From: a virus
Length of the DNA: 64,000 nt
Strand: one strand, 5' to 3'
Virus record (IMG/VR): IMGVR_UViG_3300044655_003531
Span: 86,078 to 150,077 of that record
Each line of letters begins with the position of its first letter. Position 1 is the first letter of the stretch. Below, piece by piece: positions 15,172-23,493 of this stretch. The position numbers and the translations under genes were made by a program. The notes under the pieces were generated by a model. That model worked only from the letters and a program-made list of their open reading frames with translations, was not told the DNA's origin and searched no databases.

Positions 15172-15375
15172 TTAAAATAAGCCTCCTTTGCTCTTTTTAT
15201 TTTTTCCTAGCTCTACCATCTGGCAGCGATTTACTTTTTTGACAGGTTTTGGCATTTGAAAGTTTTCTTCAATGTTTTCTAAATTGTCCAGATCTTGAAC
15301 CTCGTGCAAGGTACAAGGAAATTTTAGTTTGGGAGGTGATTTTGGTTTCTCCTCTGGTGTGTAGTTGATGAACAT
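15172..15375 (-). CDS. Small hypothetical protein
   Basis: A 67-residue Pro- and Lys-rich protein (MFINYTPEEKPKSPPKLKFP), probably poorly ordered, with a basic end KNKKSKGGLF. Its ATG overlaps the primase stop codon (TAATG), indicating translational coupling. Small open frames also lie between uvsY and uvsW in T4, but no sequence relation is claimed. Function unknown. Confidence 0.55.
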   Translation of the reverse strand: MFINYTPEEKPKSPPKLKFPCTLHEVQDLDNLENIEENFQMPKPVKKVNRCQMVELGKNKKSKGGLF

Positions 15376-16439
15376 TAAGTTGTAACGAACGAAACTAGAT
15401 CTAGTACCTCGGAGGTAAAGTATCCATCGAATCTTTTTATTTTAATTGATTTTTCTCTCAAATAATTAACTAGATCATTCAAATCCCATTTTCTATTTTC
15501 AGGTATAGAATTTTCTTCCAGAAATTTTTTCCAGTTAAAAACAGAATGTCCTTGCGTCAGAAGCTCCGATGTTTTCCTTCTGCCTGCATCATCCCAGTCA
15601 TACCAATATCGGACATCATCAAACTCGAAAGGAAATTTGTTTTCTACGGAGCAAAGGGCAACTGAATTCTTCCAAAGCCAGGCATCCATTGGCCCCTCGA
15701 AGATGGTGATGGTGTGGTCAAAAGAAACCTGAAAGAGGTTGAACACATGGGAAACTGGATCTATCTTTGTGCATTGTTTCAAGAACTCGACATCTCTAAC
15801 CCCTAAAAGCTTTTCCCAAATGCCGGACAACTTGTAAGTGTAATATTTAGATCCCCCCTTTTGCAGGGACATGTTTCTCAATTGGAGACCCACCACCTCA
15901 TTATGATTGGTCAAATTAAATAGAAATAATCTCTCCTGTTTAGGGTCCCAGGCAAATCTGTGATCTGTAGGCTGATTCCTACGGCGTAAATATGATTCGA
16001 CTTGAGAACCTTCTACTTCCACTAGAGAAAGTCTTTTCATCAATTCCTTTCGGGAAATGACATATTTCTTGAAATCAAGATTGAAAAGCAGAGAAAAATC
16101 AAAAGAACCATATAAAGTTTTTCTTTTTTCTTTATTTTCTCTAATGATATCTAGAATATCTTTTTTTTCTTCTTGAGTCAAATCTGAGGCCACTCCAAAA
16201 TCGCGAAAAAAAGCGTACCCATCTTTGAAAACCCCACATCCTCCGTTGTAACATTTGTAGGCAAAAGTGTTGGTGTAAAAATTGCCTCTTTTCTTTCTGG
16301 CATCGTCACTATCACCACAATAGGGACAAGAAAAATTTAATCTATTACCGGCTTGAAAAATTTTCTGTTTTCCACCTTCACCCGGAAAGGCATTATGGAG
16401 TGAATGTCCAATCAGAGATTTAATTCTTTCTAGTTCCAT
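15375..16439 (-). CDS. 61: DNA primase, T4 gp61-like
   Basis: A 354-residue primase making RNA primers for lagging-strand synthesis. The N-terminal zinc-binding module has C38-P-Y-C41 and C63...C68 (SCPYCGDS, KCYNGGC). The Toprim catalytic part shows IFEGPMDAWLW (E248, D252) and YWYDWDDAG (D281-x-D283). T4 gp61 has 342 residues, a good match in length. It lies between the gp32-like gene upstream and small recombination genes downstream. The replicative helicase (gp41) is not in this window. Confidence 0.87.
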   Translation of the reverse strand: MELERIKSLIGHSLHNAFPGEGGKQKIFQAGNRLNFSCPYCGDSDDARKKRGNFYTNTFAYKCYNGGCGVFKDGYAFFRDFGVASDLTQEEKKDILDIIRENKEKRKTLYGSFDFSLLFNLDFKKYVISRKELMKRLSLVEVEGSQVESYLRRRNQPTDHRFAWDPKQERLFLFNLTNHNEVVGLQLRNMSLQKGGSKYYTYKLSGIWEKLLGVRDVEFLKQCTKIDPVSHVFNLFQVSFDHTITIFEGPMDAWLWKNSVALCSVENKFPFEFDDVRYWYDWDDAGRRKTSELLTQGHSVFNWKKFLEENSIPENRKWDLNDLVNYLREKSIKIKRFDGYFTSEVLDLVSFVTT

Positions 16440-16453
16440 AGATCCTGTAAATT

Positions 16454-16488
16454 AAAAAAAGAGGAGAACCTCCCCAGGTTCTCCTCTT
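16454..16488 (-). terminator. Intrinsic terminator after the SSB gene
   Basis: A perfect 13-bp stem AAGAGGAGAACCT/AGGTTCTCCTCTT with a 4-nt loop, followed on the minus strand by seven T residues. It lies 19 nt after the gp32-like stop codon and before the primase ATG. Confidence 0.93.
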
Positions 16489-16506
16489 ACCCCAACACAT
16501 TAAAAA

Positions 16507-17505
16507 TTAAAGATCTGCGTAAAGATCATCCAAAGTGGAAGCAGAGACAGGTGAAGATGGTCTCTTGATTCCTGCTTTAGTCTTTTCTTCGGGTTCTGGA
16601 CTTTTGCCCACCGAGGTTGAAGAAGCTTCTTCAAAAATGTCGTTCGTCGTAGGCTGGTAAACAGGGGAAGCTGTAGGGACCGAATATCCACCTCCAGAAC
16701 TTTTAGAATCTGATTTGTTAACACCAGCCAAGATTTCGTTGACTAACCTTCCATCGGGTACTGTGTTTTTAATGACATTCATTACCCTTTGAGTTGTGTC
16801 CTCGTCCCACTCTCTATAATCGAAGGCGGTAAGATTCTTAGGACCTGTTTCCAGGTATTCAAGGATCACCCTCATATCTTCCGGTGTTTTCTTCATTTTT
16901 CTGCCATTGATTTCAATAGGACATTTATCACCTACAAAAGAACAAAGATCGTAGTTGTTCCACTCCCCAACTTTTCTAGAGTGAACAGAGAAGAGTTTAC
17001 CTCCAAACAGATCAAATGGATTACAGGGTTCTCCGTATTCGGGTTTTAATTGGGCCTCCAGAGTTTCATTTAATTTTTTGCCAAATTTGAAGATCATGAT
17101 TTTACCTTCAAGATCTGGATTGTTCTTGTCCTGAACAACTTGAATCAAGGAATAGTAATCTTCCTTTCGACTGAACCCTTTGGCCAATTCCTGATCGGCT
17201 GCAGAATGTGAATTCTTGAGCTTCCAGAAAATATCTTTTAAGATGGATTTTTTACCCACCGTTGATGGACAGTCAACTGAAAATCCCTCGCCAGTTTTTG
17301 GATCGGTCAAATACACATAATATTTGTGGATCTTGGATTTGGCAGGATCTGCCTGATTGGGTAAAAATCTGATGAGAGATTTGTAGACTCCATCTTTACC
17401 TGATTCTGGGTAAGGCTTGTAGAATTCAAGGTCCTTGCCCTCTTTTTCCTTAGATTTCGTAATAAAATTGTCCAAATCTAAATTAAAAATGTCTAAATTT
17501 TCCAT
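16507..17505 (-). CDS. 32: Single-stranded DNA-binding protein, gp32-like
   Basis: A 332-residue SSB. The core shows SLIRFLPNQ, then YVYLTDPKTGEGFSVDCPSTVG and CNPFDLFGGKLFSVHSRKVGEWNNYDLCSF, matching the OB-fold of T4 gp32. The C-terminal third is Ser/Pro/Glu-rich and ends in the acidic LDDLYADL typical of SSB tails that contact replication partners. T4 gp32 binds zinc through one His and three Cys; here the equivalent stretch keeps only one Cys (DCPST), so zinc binding appears lost. The 66-nt leader after the promoter-like box is the longest of its kind in the window. It forms its own unit, ended by a strong terminator. Confidence 0.9.
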   Translation of the reverse strand: MENLDIFNLDLDNFITKSKEKEGKDLEFYKPYPESGKDGVYKSLIRFLPNQADPAKSKIHKYYVYLTDPKTGEGFSVDCPSTVGKKSILKDIFWKLKNSHSAADQELAKGFSRKEDYYSLIQVVQDKNNPDLEGKIMIFKFGKKLNETLEAQLKPEYGEPCNPFDLFGGKLFSVHSRKVGEWNNYDLCSFVGDKCPIEINGRKMKKTPEDMRVILEYLETGPKNLTAFDYREWDEDTTQRVMNVIKNTVPDGRLVNEILAGVNKSDSKSSGGGYSVPTASPVYQPTTNDIFEEASSTSVGKSPEPEEKTKAGIKRPSSPVSASTLDDLYADL

Positions 17506-17570
17506 AATTTCTTTAATTTTTTTAAGTTTGATCTTTTAATGGAGAGAATAATAAAAAGTTTCACCCCTTT

Positions 17571-18257
17571 TTATATATCCTTTGAAAATTTTTTTTCTGA
17601 TGACATGAGGTATAGACAGATCCAGGTGGCATCGATTAGATCATCGAGAGGCTTTTGAACTACCTTACTGGATGAGATCCAAGTGGAAGCTCCTGCTCTC
17701 AATGTATCTAAGAAATTGTTCAGACCAGTCTCAAGATCTCTTTTTTCTAACAGGGCATGATAGAGCTCGTCTTTTTTACAGTTTCCCTTATAGGCATATT
17801 TTTTAATGGCAGTAGGAGAATAAACATAAAAGTTGTCGAAGCCAGTCCTCGTGATTATTCTTTCTCTGAGTAGGGCCGTAGCCATAGAAATATCAATTAA
17901 CGAATTTCCGTTAGAGGCAAAGCTCAAACCCTCCATCGCAATCACTAGTTCATCTTCAGGCTCTAACTGAGAAATAAGATGATGCCACAGGGTGTCTACA
18001 ATTTGGATGTAGTTCTGCATCTTTGCTCTTTCTTTTTCCGGATAAGAATCAGGAAATGACAATTTATTCAAAAAAAGCAAATGCACATCAGGCATTTGCT
18101 CTAAGACAGAATAGGGTTTGATTGCGGATTTAATAAGAGATTGCTGGGTTCTATCTGATCTAGTAATAGACAGCCAACTGTAGTTGCCATTTTTATACAA
18201 ACAATAGGCAGGGGAATTAAGAGAAAAATCTATCCCAACGTAAATTGGATTGGACAC
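17571..18257 (-). CDS. RuvC-like Holliday junction resolvase family nuclease
   Basis: A 228-residue RNase H-fold protein. YVGIDFSLNSPAYCLY gives the first acidic residue D10, IAMEGLSFASNGN gives E109, and KPLDDLIDATWI supplies D205/D206 and D209, the D-E-DD pattern of RuvC and related resolvases. T4 resolves junctions with gp49, an unrelated endonuclease VII, so this may be a functional replacement; that is inference. The stop codon falls inside the promoter-like box of the gp32-like gene. About 10 nt separate it from the upstream gene. Confidence 0.8.
   Translation of the reverse strand: MSNPIYVGIDFSLNSPAYCLYKNGNYSWLSITRSDRTQQSLIKSAIKPYSVLEQMPDVHLLFLNKLSFPDSYPEKERAKMQNYIQIVDTLWHHLISQLEPEDELVIAMEGLSFASNGNSLIDISMATALLRERIITRTGFDNFYVYSPTAIKKYAYKGNCKKDELYHALLEKRDLETGLNNFLDTLRAGASTWISSSKVVQKPLDDLIDATWICLYLMSSEKKFSKDI
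17572..17579 (-). promoter_or_regulatory. Candidate late promoter element GATATATA
   Basis: Coding strand AAAGGATATATAAAAA, 66 nt before the gp32-like ATG. The bases also encode Asp-Ile-stop of the RuvC-like gene. Confidence 0.6.
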
Positions 18258-18267
18258 CTAAACAGAT

Positions 18268-18513
18268 TTAAAGGTTTGCTGGGACTGCTTCCCCAACTTT
18301 ACCCGTGTAATTATAAACTTTCACCAAATTATCGTAGCATTTTTTCATCTGCTCATCAGTAAGACAATCCACTATATCATTTAAGACCCTTTGATCGTTA
18401 CCCGAGGCGGCAACTAGAAGATTTTTCATATGCTGCTTCAGGTCACTTTCCCCGTACATCGGCTGACCGTATTTCATTTCATTTACTCTGGCTAGTTCTG
18501 AGAATTTTTTCAT
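18268..18513 (-). CDS. Small hypothetical protein
   Basis: An 81-residue helical protein starting MKKFSELARVNEMKYGQ. The central part LKQHMKNLLVAASGNDQRVL and CLTDEQMKKCYDNLVKVYNY would form two or three helices. A V-N-E near the N-terminus loosely fits the shared motif of the accessory genes. It follows a promoter-like box by 18 nt and precedes the RuvC-like gene. Function unknown. Confidence 0.58.
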   Translation of the reverse strand: MKKFSELARVNEMKYGQPMYGESDLKQHMKNLLVAASGNDQRVLNDIVDCLTDEQMKKCYDNLVKVYNYTGKVGEAVPANL

Positions 18514-18531
18514 GGATGTGTTTGTTTTACT

Positions 18532-18539
18532 TATATATC
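18532..18539 (-). promoter_or_regulatory. Candidate late promoter element GATATATA
   Basis: Coding strand TTAGATATATAAG, 18 nt before the ATG at 18513. Its first G is the last base of the TAG stop of the upstream tail gene. Confidence 0.65.
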
Positions 18540-19099
18540 TAATTTGTTTTCTGGACTTCTGAATTCAGTTCCATAAAATTACATTTAAAGCCCACGGTAA
18601 AAGTTGAAACTGTAGGGGCATTAGCGGTGTAATTTAAATCAATGTTGTTGACTGAGGTAAGAGTTACTTCTTTAAAAAGAACTGAAATAACTACTCCCCC
18701 CTCATTATCTAAGATTCGAAGAGGTAAGATAGGAGTGAACAGGGCATCGTTTTGAAAGGCCAGTTTATCTAAGACAGTTTCCAACATGATAAAGTAATTC
18801 ACAAATCCTTCACTGATCCTAAAAGAAACAGAGAAATCTCTGGAGAATAAATCCTGCACAGGGGTTGCACTCTGGTAATTAATCTGTTTGCCGAGATTTC
18901 TGGTTTGTGACACTAAATCAATGTTCATGGTCGGAAAAGAGACAGATTGAATACTGCTGTTCATATAAGAGGTCAGGGTATCGTAGGGGGTGGGCTGTTT
19001 TTTCAGATAATCAACCCACTTGGTCTCTACCGAGCCGGGAAAAAATCCTTTCGGGAAATTGAAATAAAAACTATTCGATCTGACATTTAGTATCGCCAT
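18539..19099 (-). CDS. Tail-tube-like structural protein (gp19/gp54 type fold)
   Basis: A 186-residue beta-rich protein. The order of segments fits the tube-protein fold of contractile tails: an N-terminal strand with Phe (NSFYFNFPKG), SVSFPTMNIDL, RDFSVSFRISEGFVNYFIMLETV, LPLRILDNEGGVVISVLFKEVTLTS, and the closing TVSTFTVGFKCNFMEL. In T4 this fold occurs in tail tube gp19 and the baseplate proteins gp48 and gp54, and which of these it stands for cannot be decided. It is next to a large structural gene and separated from the main baseplate cluster. Confidence 0.5.
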   Translation of the reverse strand: MAILNVRSNSFYFNFPKGFFPGSVETKWVDYLKKQPTPYDTLTSYMNSSIQSVSFPTMNIDLVSQTRNLGKQINYQSATPVQDLFSRDFSVSFRISEGFVNYFIMLETVLDKLAFQNDALFTPILPLRILDNEGGVVISVLFKEVTLTSVNNIDLNYTANAPTVSTFTVGFKCNFMELNSEVQKTN

Positions 19100-19108
19100 G
19101 TTAATGAA

Positions 19109-21634
19109 TTATAAAGTTCCTAATCCCCTATCGGGTCTGGGCCTAGGGGATCCGCCGCTCGAAGGAGGAAAGGCAGGAGATGCGCTGCCGCTATCCTGCC
19201 CGCTTTGATTGGTGGTACTACCTCCTCCGGAGGCTGGACCTCCGTTTGTTCTACCCCCTCCTGTATTGCCATATTCATTCAGCAGGGCCAGATCAAAATT
19301 GTTGAAAATACCGGTGACCGCATCAGTAAAGATCTGTTTTGTAATGCCAGAGTAAATTTGGAATCCAGCTGCTCCGGGGTTGAGGAAATAATCAATAATT
19401 TCTGCCGTGGTCCAGCCAAGAGAGATCTTACCCTGAACATCAGAAGCAATAGCCGATTTAAAAGCTGCCAGGCCCAAGACAGAAAGCGAATTAGCGGAAC
19501 CAGTGGTGTTTTGCCCTCCTGTGTTAGAAGAAGTTGCTGTGCTTGAATCGGTCCCTGCCGCAGGGGCAAAGTTTTGCCAAGAACTCTTGCTGTTCTGTAC
19601 CACTGACGCACTCTCATTTGGATTAGATCCCCCAATTGAAATCTGAGGGTTCTTTTGCAACAGAATAGAATCTTGAACAACATTTTGACCGGTGATACCT
19701 GGGGTTGGAAGTGGTTCACCATCCTTCAGCCAATTGCCATAGTACAGGACGGAAGCAGAATTAGCAGAAATCCTGGCGGTACCTAGATTTGTGTTGGCAT
19801 TCACAACCTCAGTTGCTGCCAGTTGAATATCGGAAATAGAATTGCCTAGGGCAAGAGATTTTTTGGCCAACTTGTTTTTAATACCTGTCAATTTTGGAAC
19901 TGCGTTTTGACCTAGCACAGTGTTGGTTTCAGCTTGAATGGGCTGATTTGAGATGTAAAATCTTCGATTGCTGAAAGTTAAAACCTGAGTTGCCAGACTT
20001 TGATCCAACTTAAATGCCAACTCACCTCTGGCGGAATTGGCCAGATTTTTGTCTGAGATGGAAGGAGCAAAAAGTTTATTGTTCTGGTTGTCTATAAAAA
20101 CAAGTTTAAAAGTGCCCGAGGAGGTGAGATCAATTAGATCAGTTGTGCCATCGGGATTTTTCTTGAAAAAAGTGAATTTGTAGTAGTTGTCAAAAGGCAG
20201 GATGGTAACGTAGGCCTGTCCTAAACCATAGGCTAGACCGTCAGTGGCACCAGCATCTGCCTGTGTGATGATGTTTCCCTTAACCACCAGATTTGTCAGA
20301 GTGGTGTTAACCAGATTCCTTTCAAAAAACACATTCTGATATTTAATGATCTCTTGGGGTGCAATAGTATTTGCAGGAACAGCAATATTAGATTGGGTGG
20401 CTAGTTTATTGTAGATCTTTTGAGTTTGAGGATAGATCGAAAGTTGAAGGGGAGCAATATAGGTTCCGTATTTGGCAGGATCGTTAGAAGTGTAGGTTGC
20501 TATTCTGACTAGTCTCGTTTGATTTAGACTGTTGACCAGGGTCATGGTGTATCTAAGGGTAAAACTGGAAGCAAGGGCTGAGTTTCTGACAATGGGTCTG
20601 TAAAGGAGAGGTAGGTCGTAGGCAGTTGTCTGAAGGGTTGAAAAATTGTCGGTTATCAGAAGAGCAGCTCCAATTTGTTCAATGGTCTCAATCTTGTGAT
20701 CGATGTAGTATTGATTGCCAATAGAATTTTGAAAGAGAATAAAATTTTCAATGAAGCCTCCATCGTCGGTGGCAAAATACTCGAAGAAATCCCCCGTGTC
20801 GGCTGGAGCAATATAGGCACCCACATTTTTAAACGGGTCTTCAGTTTCAAGAGACAAAGTTGCATAAAGGTTTGAACCAAGTTTATTGTATCCGTTGACC
20901 TGGGTTGTGTCTAAAATTTGCCACACGTTGATTCTCATTGGGGCTCCATTGACATATCCCTGGCCGTTTTTACTGGTTTTTCCTGCCAAAGTGTTGGGTT
21001 TATTCTGGGCAGAGGCGACGGAAAACTGATTGTTCATATCCACAAAAGAGGGGATCTTGATCTCAAAGTACTTGTTGTAAATATTCGAACCGATAGTTAA
21101 AGGAACTGGGTTGAAAGTGTAGTTTTGTGCATTACCCGAGCTCAGTTGAACCTGAGAGAAAGTGACATAGCTACCATCTTGACCTAGATATGCAATACTT
21201 AGCACCAGACCATCGATGTTTTCTAGATTGTAACCCTGGAGAATGTGGTACCTCACAGAGTCATAAACAACCGAGATGTCCGAAGGAAAAACTATAGGCA
21301 GGTCGGCAGTAGGTGTTAATTTAGGGTTGAAGTCGTTGTAAGGAACAATCAAATTGGGATTCAGAGAAATAAAAGAATTTTCCGATACTTGAACAACACT
21401 GTCTAAAGATGTATTCTGGGTCACGCTATAGTTTTCATCCCAGTTGTAAATCTGAACATCGTTCATGGGTGATCCCTTGTACTCCAAAATACCGTTAATT
21501 AACTTGTTGAAAGAAACTGTCGGGTTACCACTGTTAACATTGTAGGTTTCCGGATTAGGTTGGTCAGCATACATGTATTCCAGCACCAAATAAGGGGTGA
21601 GCTGAACGTACTTAGAAGTTGTGGTAAAGGCCAT
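19109..21634 (-). CDS. Large virion structural protein, unrecognised
   Basis: About 841 residues starting MAFTTTSKYVQLTPYLVLEYMY. The ATG at 21634 is chosen; an in-frame extension would run into the upstream gene. The protein is rich in Asn, Thr, Tyr and beta-type segments as expected of a virion component. The last ~50 residues are a Gly/Ser/Pro-rich disordered tail (GGGRTNGGPASGGGS, SPRPRPDRGLGTL). It lies between a possible spanin and the tube-like gene. No named family recognised. Confidence 0.65.
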   Translation of the reverse strand: MAFTTTSKYVQLTPYLVLEYMYADQPNPETYNVNSGNPTVSFNKLINGILEYKGSPMNDVQIYNWDENYSVTQNTSLDSVVQVSENSFISLNPNLIVPYNDFNPKLTPTADLPIVFPSDISVVYDSVRYHILQGYNLENIDGLVLSIAYLGQDGSYVTFSQVQLSSGNAQNYTFNPVPLTIGSNIYNKYFEIKIPSFVDMNNQFSVASAQNKPNTLAGKTSKNGQGYVNGAPMRINVWQILDTTQVNGYNKLGSNLYATLSLETEDPFKNVGAYIAPADTGDFFEYFATDDGGFIENFILFQNSIGNQYYIDHKIETIEQIGAALLITDNFSTLQTTAYDLPLLYRPIVRNSALASSFTLRYTMTLVNSLNQTRLVRIATYTSNDPAKYGTYIAPLQLSIYPQTQKIYNKLATQSNIAVPANTIAPQEIIKYQNVFFERNLVNTTLTNLVVKGNIITQADAGATDGLAYGLGQAYVTILPFDNYYKFTFFKKNPDGTTDLIDLTSSGTFKLVFIDNQNNKLFAPSISDKNLANSARGELAFKLDQSLATQVLTFSNRRFYISNQPIQAETNTVLGQNAVPKLTGIKNKLAKKSLALGNSISDIQLAATEVVNANTNLGTARISANSASVLYYGNWLKDGEPLPTPGITGQNVVQDSILLQKNPQISIGGSNPNESASVVQNSKSSWQNFAPAAGTDSSTATSSNTGGQNTTGSANSLSVLGLAAFKSAIASDVQGKISLGWTTAEIIDYFLNPGAAGFQIYSGITKQIFTDAVTGIFNNFDLALLNEYGNTGGGRTNGGPASGGGSTTNQSGQDSGSASPAFPPSSGGSPRPRPDRGLGTL

Positions 21635-21648
21635 GTAGATTATTATAT

Positions 21649-22476
21649 TTATCTCCCGAATTGGAGGAAGGTTGGGGTGTAGGTCAGTCCGACAGTGATA
21701 CCTGGGCCCATGATATAACCGCTTCTTCCTGCTGCTATCGACCAACCAAAATTTATCCCCACCCCAAACTTTTTTCTGGCTTTTTTGAGAGCTTGACGAG
21801 TAGCAGAATCGTCAATCATCTCCAGAGCTTGTAGATCGGAGAAACTGATTCCCGGAAAATCTGTGGTTGCCCTGACATAAACTCTTCCTGTTTTTGGATC
21901 AGTATAAAGACCAGTGACTAGATCAATTTTTTGCTCAAAATTCAAAACAACGGGCTGAGAAACAAGTCTGAAATTCAGTTGATATGAACCATCCGGGTTA
22001 AGGACTGAATCTGTCACTATGCGATAAGGGATTTGTCCTGTGAGGGAGAGAAAGTTATTACCAGGTAATTTCGGTTGGTGTTTGAAGACTAGCTGTTTTG
22101 TGCTGTCTCTGATAATTGTTGAAGTGGGTACCGAAATTCCGGTATCTCTGTAAACTACTTCCGTTTGAATAATAACGCTTGGCTTTTTATTATTCGCCAG
22201 CTCTAGTCTGTCTATCAGATCTTTATTATCCTGAGATAATTCATCGTATTTCAGTTTGAGAGCAGATTTTTCTGCCAGCACACTCCCGAAAGAAGAGCTG
22301 AGAATACGAACCGAATCTTGCTTCGCTAAATAATTATTGTAGTTTCGGGCAGCTTCTTGTTCTGCTTCTTGGGTCAATTCGTATTGTCTCAGCAAAAAAA
22401 GACCTGCTAGAAGAAGCAAAATGAAGAAAAATAAAGATACAACGACTGTGTTAGATCCGGATTCTATTTTATTCAC
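21649..22476 (-). CDS. Membrane-anchored coiled-coil protein, possible spanin
   Basis: A 275-residue protein with an N-terminal transmembrane segment (VVVSLFFFILLLLAGLFLL, residues ~11-29), then a coiled-coil stretch (residues ~30-95), then a beta-rich periplasmic domain ending KFGVGINFGWSIAAG and GPGITVGLTYTP. Proteins with this layout, sometimes assigned DUF6549 or DUF6808, are frequent in phages of Bacteroidetes. A role in spanning the envelope during lysis is plausible but not shown, and no endolysin lies next to it. It overlaps the upstream gene by 8 nt. Confidence 0.6.
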   Translation of the reverse strand: MNKIESGSNTVVVSLFFFILLLLAGLFLLRQYELTQEAEQEAARNYNNYLAKQDSVRILSSSFGSVLAEKSALKLKYDELSQDNKDLIDRLELANNKKPSVIIQTEVVYRDTGISVPTSTIIRDSTKQLVFKHQPKLPGNNFLSLTGQIPYRIVTDSVLNPDGSYQLNFRLVSQPVVLNFEQKIDLVTGLYTDPKTGRVYVRATTDFPGISFSDLQALEMIDDSATRQALKKARKKFGVGINFGWSIAAGRSGYIMGPGITVGLTYTPTFLQFGR

Positions 22477-22714
22477 GGTGATAGATTAATTTGAAGGGTT
22501 CCAAAGCACCCGATCCATATTTATCGGACAATCTGGTCATAAAAGCTTTTTCTGAATTTCTTAAATTTTCAAGTTTGGTCAGGAGATGACCCGCCTCTGT
22601 TTGAAGATTCTTGATTTTACCATCCACAATAGAGATGTCTTCTAACACTCTAGAGAATTGTATTTTTAGATCTTCTGCCGAGATCATTTCATCTTGGGTC
22701 AAAGGGGTTTGCAT
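22469..22714 (-). CDS. Small coiled-coil protein
   Basis: An 81-residue, mostly helical protein with heptad-like spacing (LKIQFSRVLEDISIVDGKIKNL, HLLTKLENLRNSEKAFM). No signal peptide or membrane segment. It is the first gene after a variant promoter box and overlaps the membrane-anchored gene, so the two may act together. Function unknown. Confidence 0.58.
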   Translation of the reverse strand: MQTPLTQDEMISAEDLKIQFSRVLEDISIVDGKIKNLQTEAGHLLTKLENLRNSEKAFMTRLSDKYGSGALEPFKLIYHRE

Positions 22715-22735
22715 AAAAAAAATTTAAATCCTCTG

Positions 22736-22743
22736 TATATATT
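22736..22743 (-). promoter_or_regulatory. Candidate late promoter element, variant AATATATA
   Basis: Coding strand CCGAATATATACAG, 21 nt before the ATG at 22714; same flanks as the main element with A for G at the first position. Confidence 0.55.
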
Positions 22744-22770
22744 CGGTCCAGAAAAAAACGAACTACGGGG

Positions 22771-23484
22771 TCAGTAATTCTGGATCTGAATAAATTCTAG
22801 TTCGGTTAGACTTAAAAAATCAGAAACTGTCATGAAATTGATCAGAAGATTTTTTTCAGAATTTGCTATCCTTTTGATGATTTTATCGTGTAAATCAACT
22901 TCAGAAAAATCAATCATAACCAGATGTTCACCAAATAAGAGGGAAGTTTTTTGTGCAGTTCGGGGGGAATCTCTATAATCAAAAACTTGAATTGTGTCCC
23001 CTATCTTTTTTTCCATTCTGCTTATTTTTACATATTTATGGGAATATTTTCCCTGCAGGGGCGGGCTAATTCTGGGAAAATTCCATTCAGAAGCTGGTGT
23101 GTTTTGATTGTGTTCAACTAGATCGGATTTGGTTGGTAAAAGACAGGCAACATTGAGATGTGAAACAGTGATATCCACGAGAAGACAGTGTCTATTTAGA
23201 GCTAGATTGTAAAGCTTGTGGAGATCTGCAGAAATTCGTGACCAATCCGCGATATTAAAATCACAGGCCAAACCCAAATCAAGATCCCACGTCTGAAAAT
23301 TTTTCCACAGGAAATGCCCGTAAATATAGACGTTTTGATATTTAGAAAAAATTTGCTGACAATCAGGATCTAATAAAAATTCTCTAGCGGATGCGTAAGT
23401 TAGCATGGGCCAAGGCCAAGTGGTGATTACCTCCCCTATTTGATACCTGAATTCCTTTCCTTCTTCGTAAAAAATTTTTTCCAC
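22771..23484 (-). CDS. Putative nucleotidyltransferase-like protein
   Basis: A 237-residue protein starting at GTG (23484). The segment YIYGHFLWKNFQTWDLDLGLACD has G followed by D67-x-D69, and VDITVSH offers D104, an arrangement seen in minimal nucleotidyltransferases of the Pol-beta superfamily. The usual Ser after the Gly is replaced (GHF), so activity is uncertain. Similar T-W-D-x-D proteins occur in T4-like phages. It lies between the fibre genes and the possible spanin, 9 nt after the fibre gene upstream. Confidence 0.48.
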   Translation of the reverse strand: MEKIFYEEGKEFRYQIGEVITTWPWPMLTYASAREFLLDPDCQQIFSKYQNVYIYGHFLWKNFQTWDLDLGLACDFNIADWSRISADLHKLYNLALNRHCLLVDITVSHLNVACLLPTKSDLVEHNQNTPASEWNFPRISPPLQGKYSHKYVKISRMEKKIGDTIQVFDYRDSPRTAQKTSLLFGEHLVMIDFSEVDLHDKIIKRIANSEKNLLINFMTVSDFLSLTELEFIQIQNY

Positions 23485-23493
23485 AACAAAAAA

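Noticed and set aside
21635-21745. N-terminal extension of the 19109-21634 gene
   Set aside because: It would run into the end of the upstream membrane-anchored gene, while an ATG after an A-rich leader is available at 21634.
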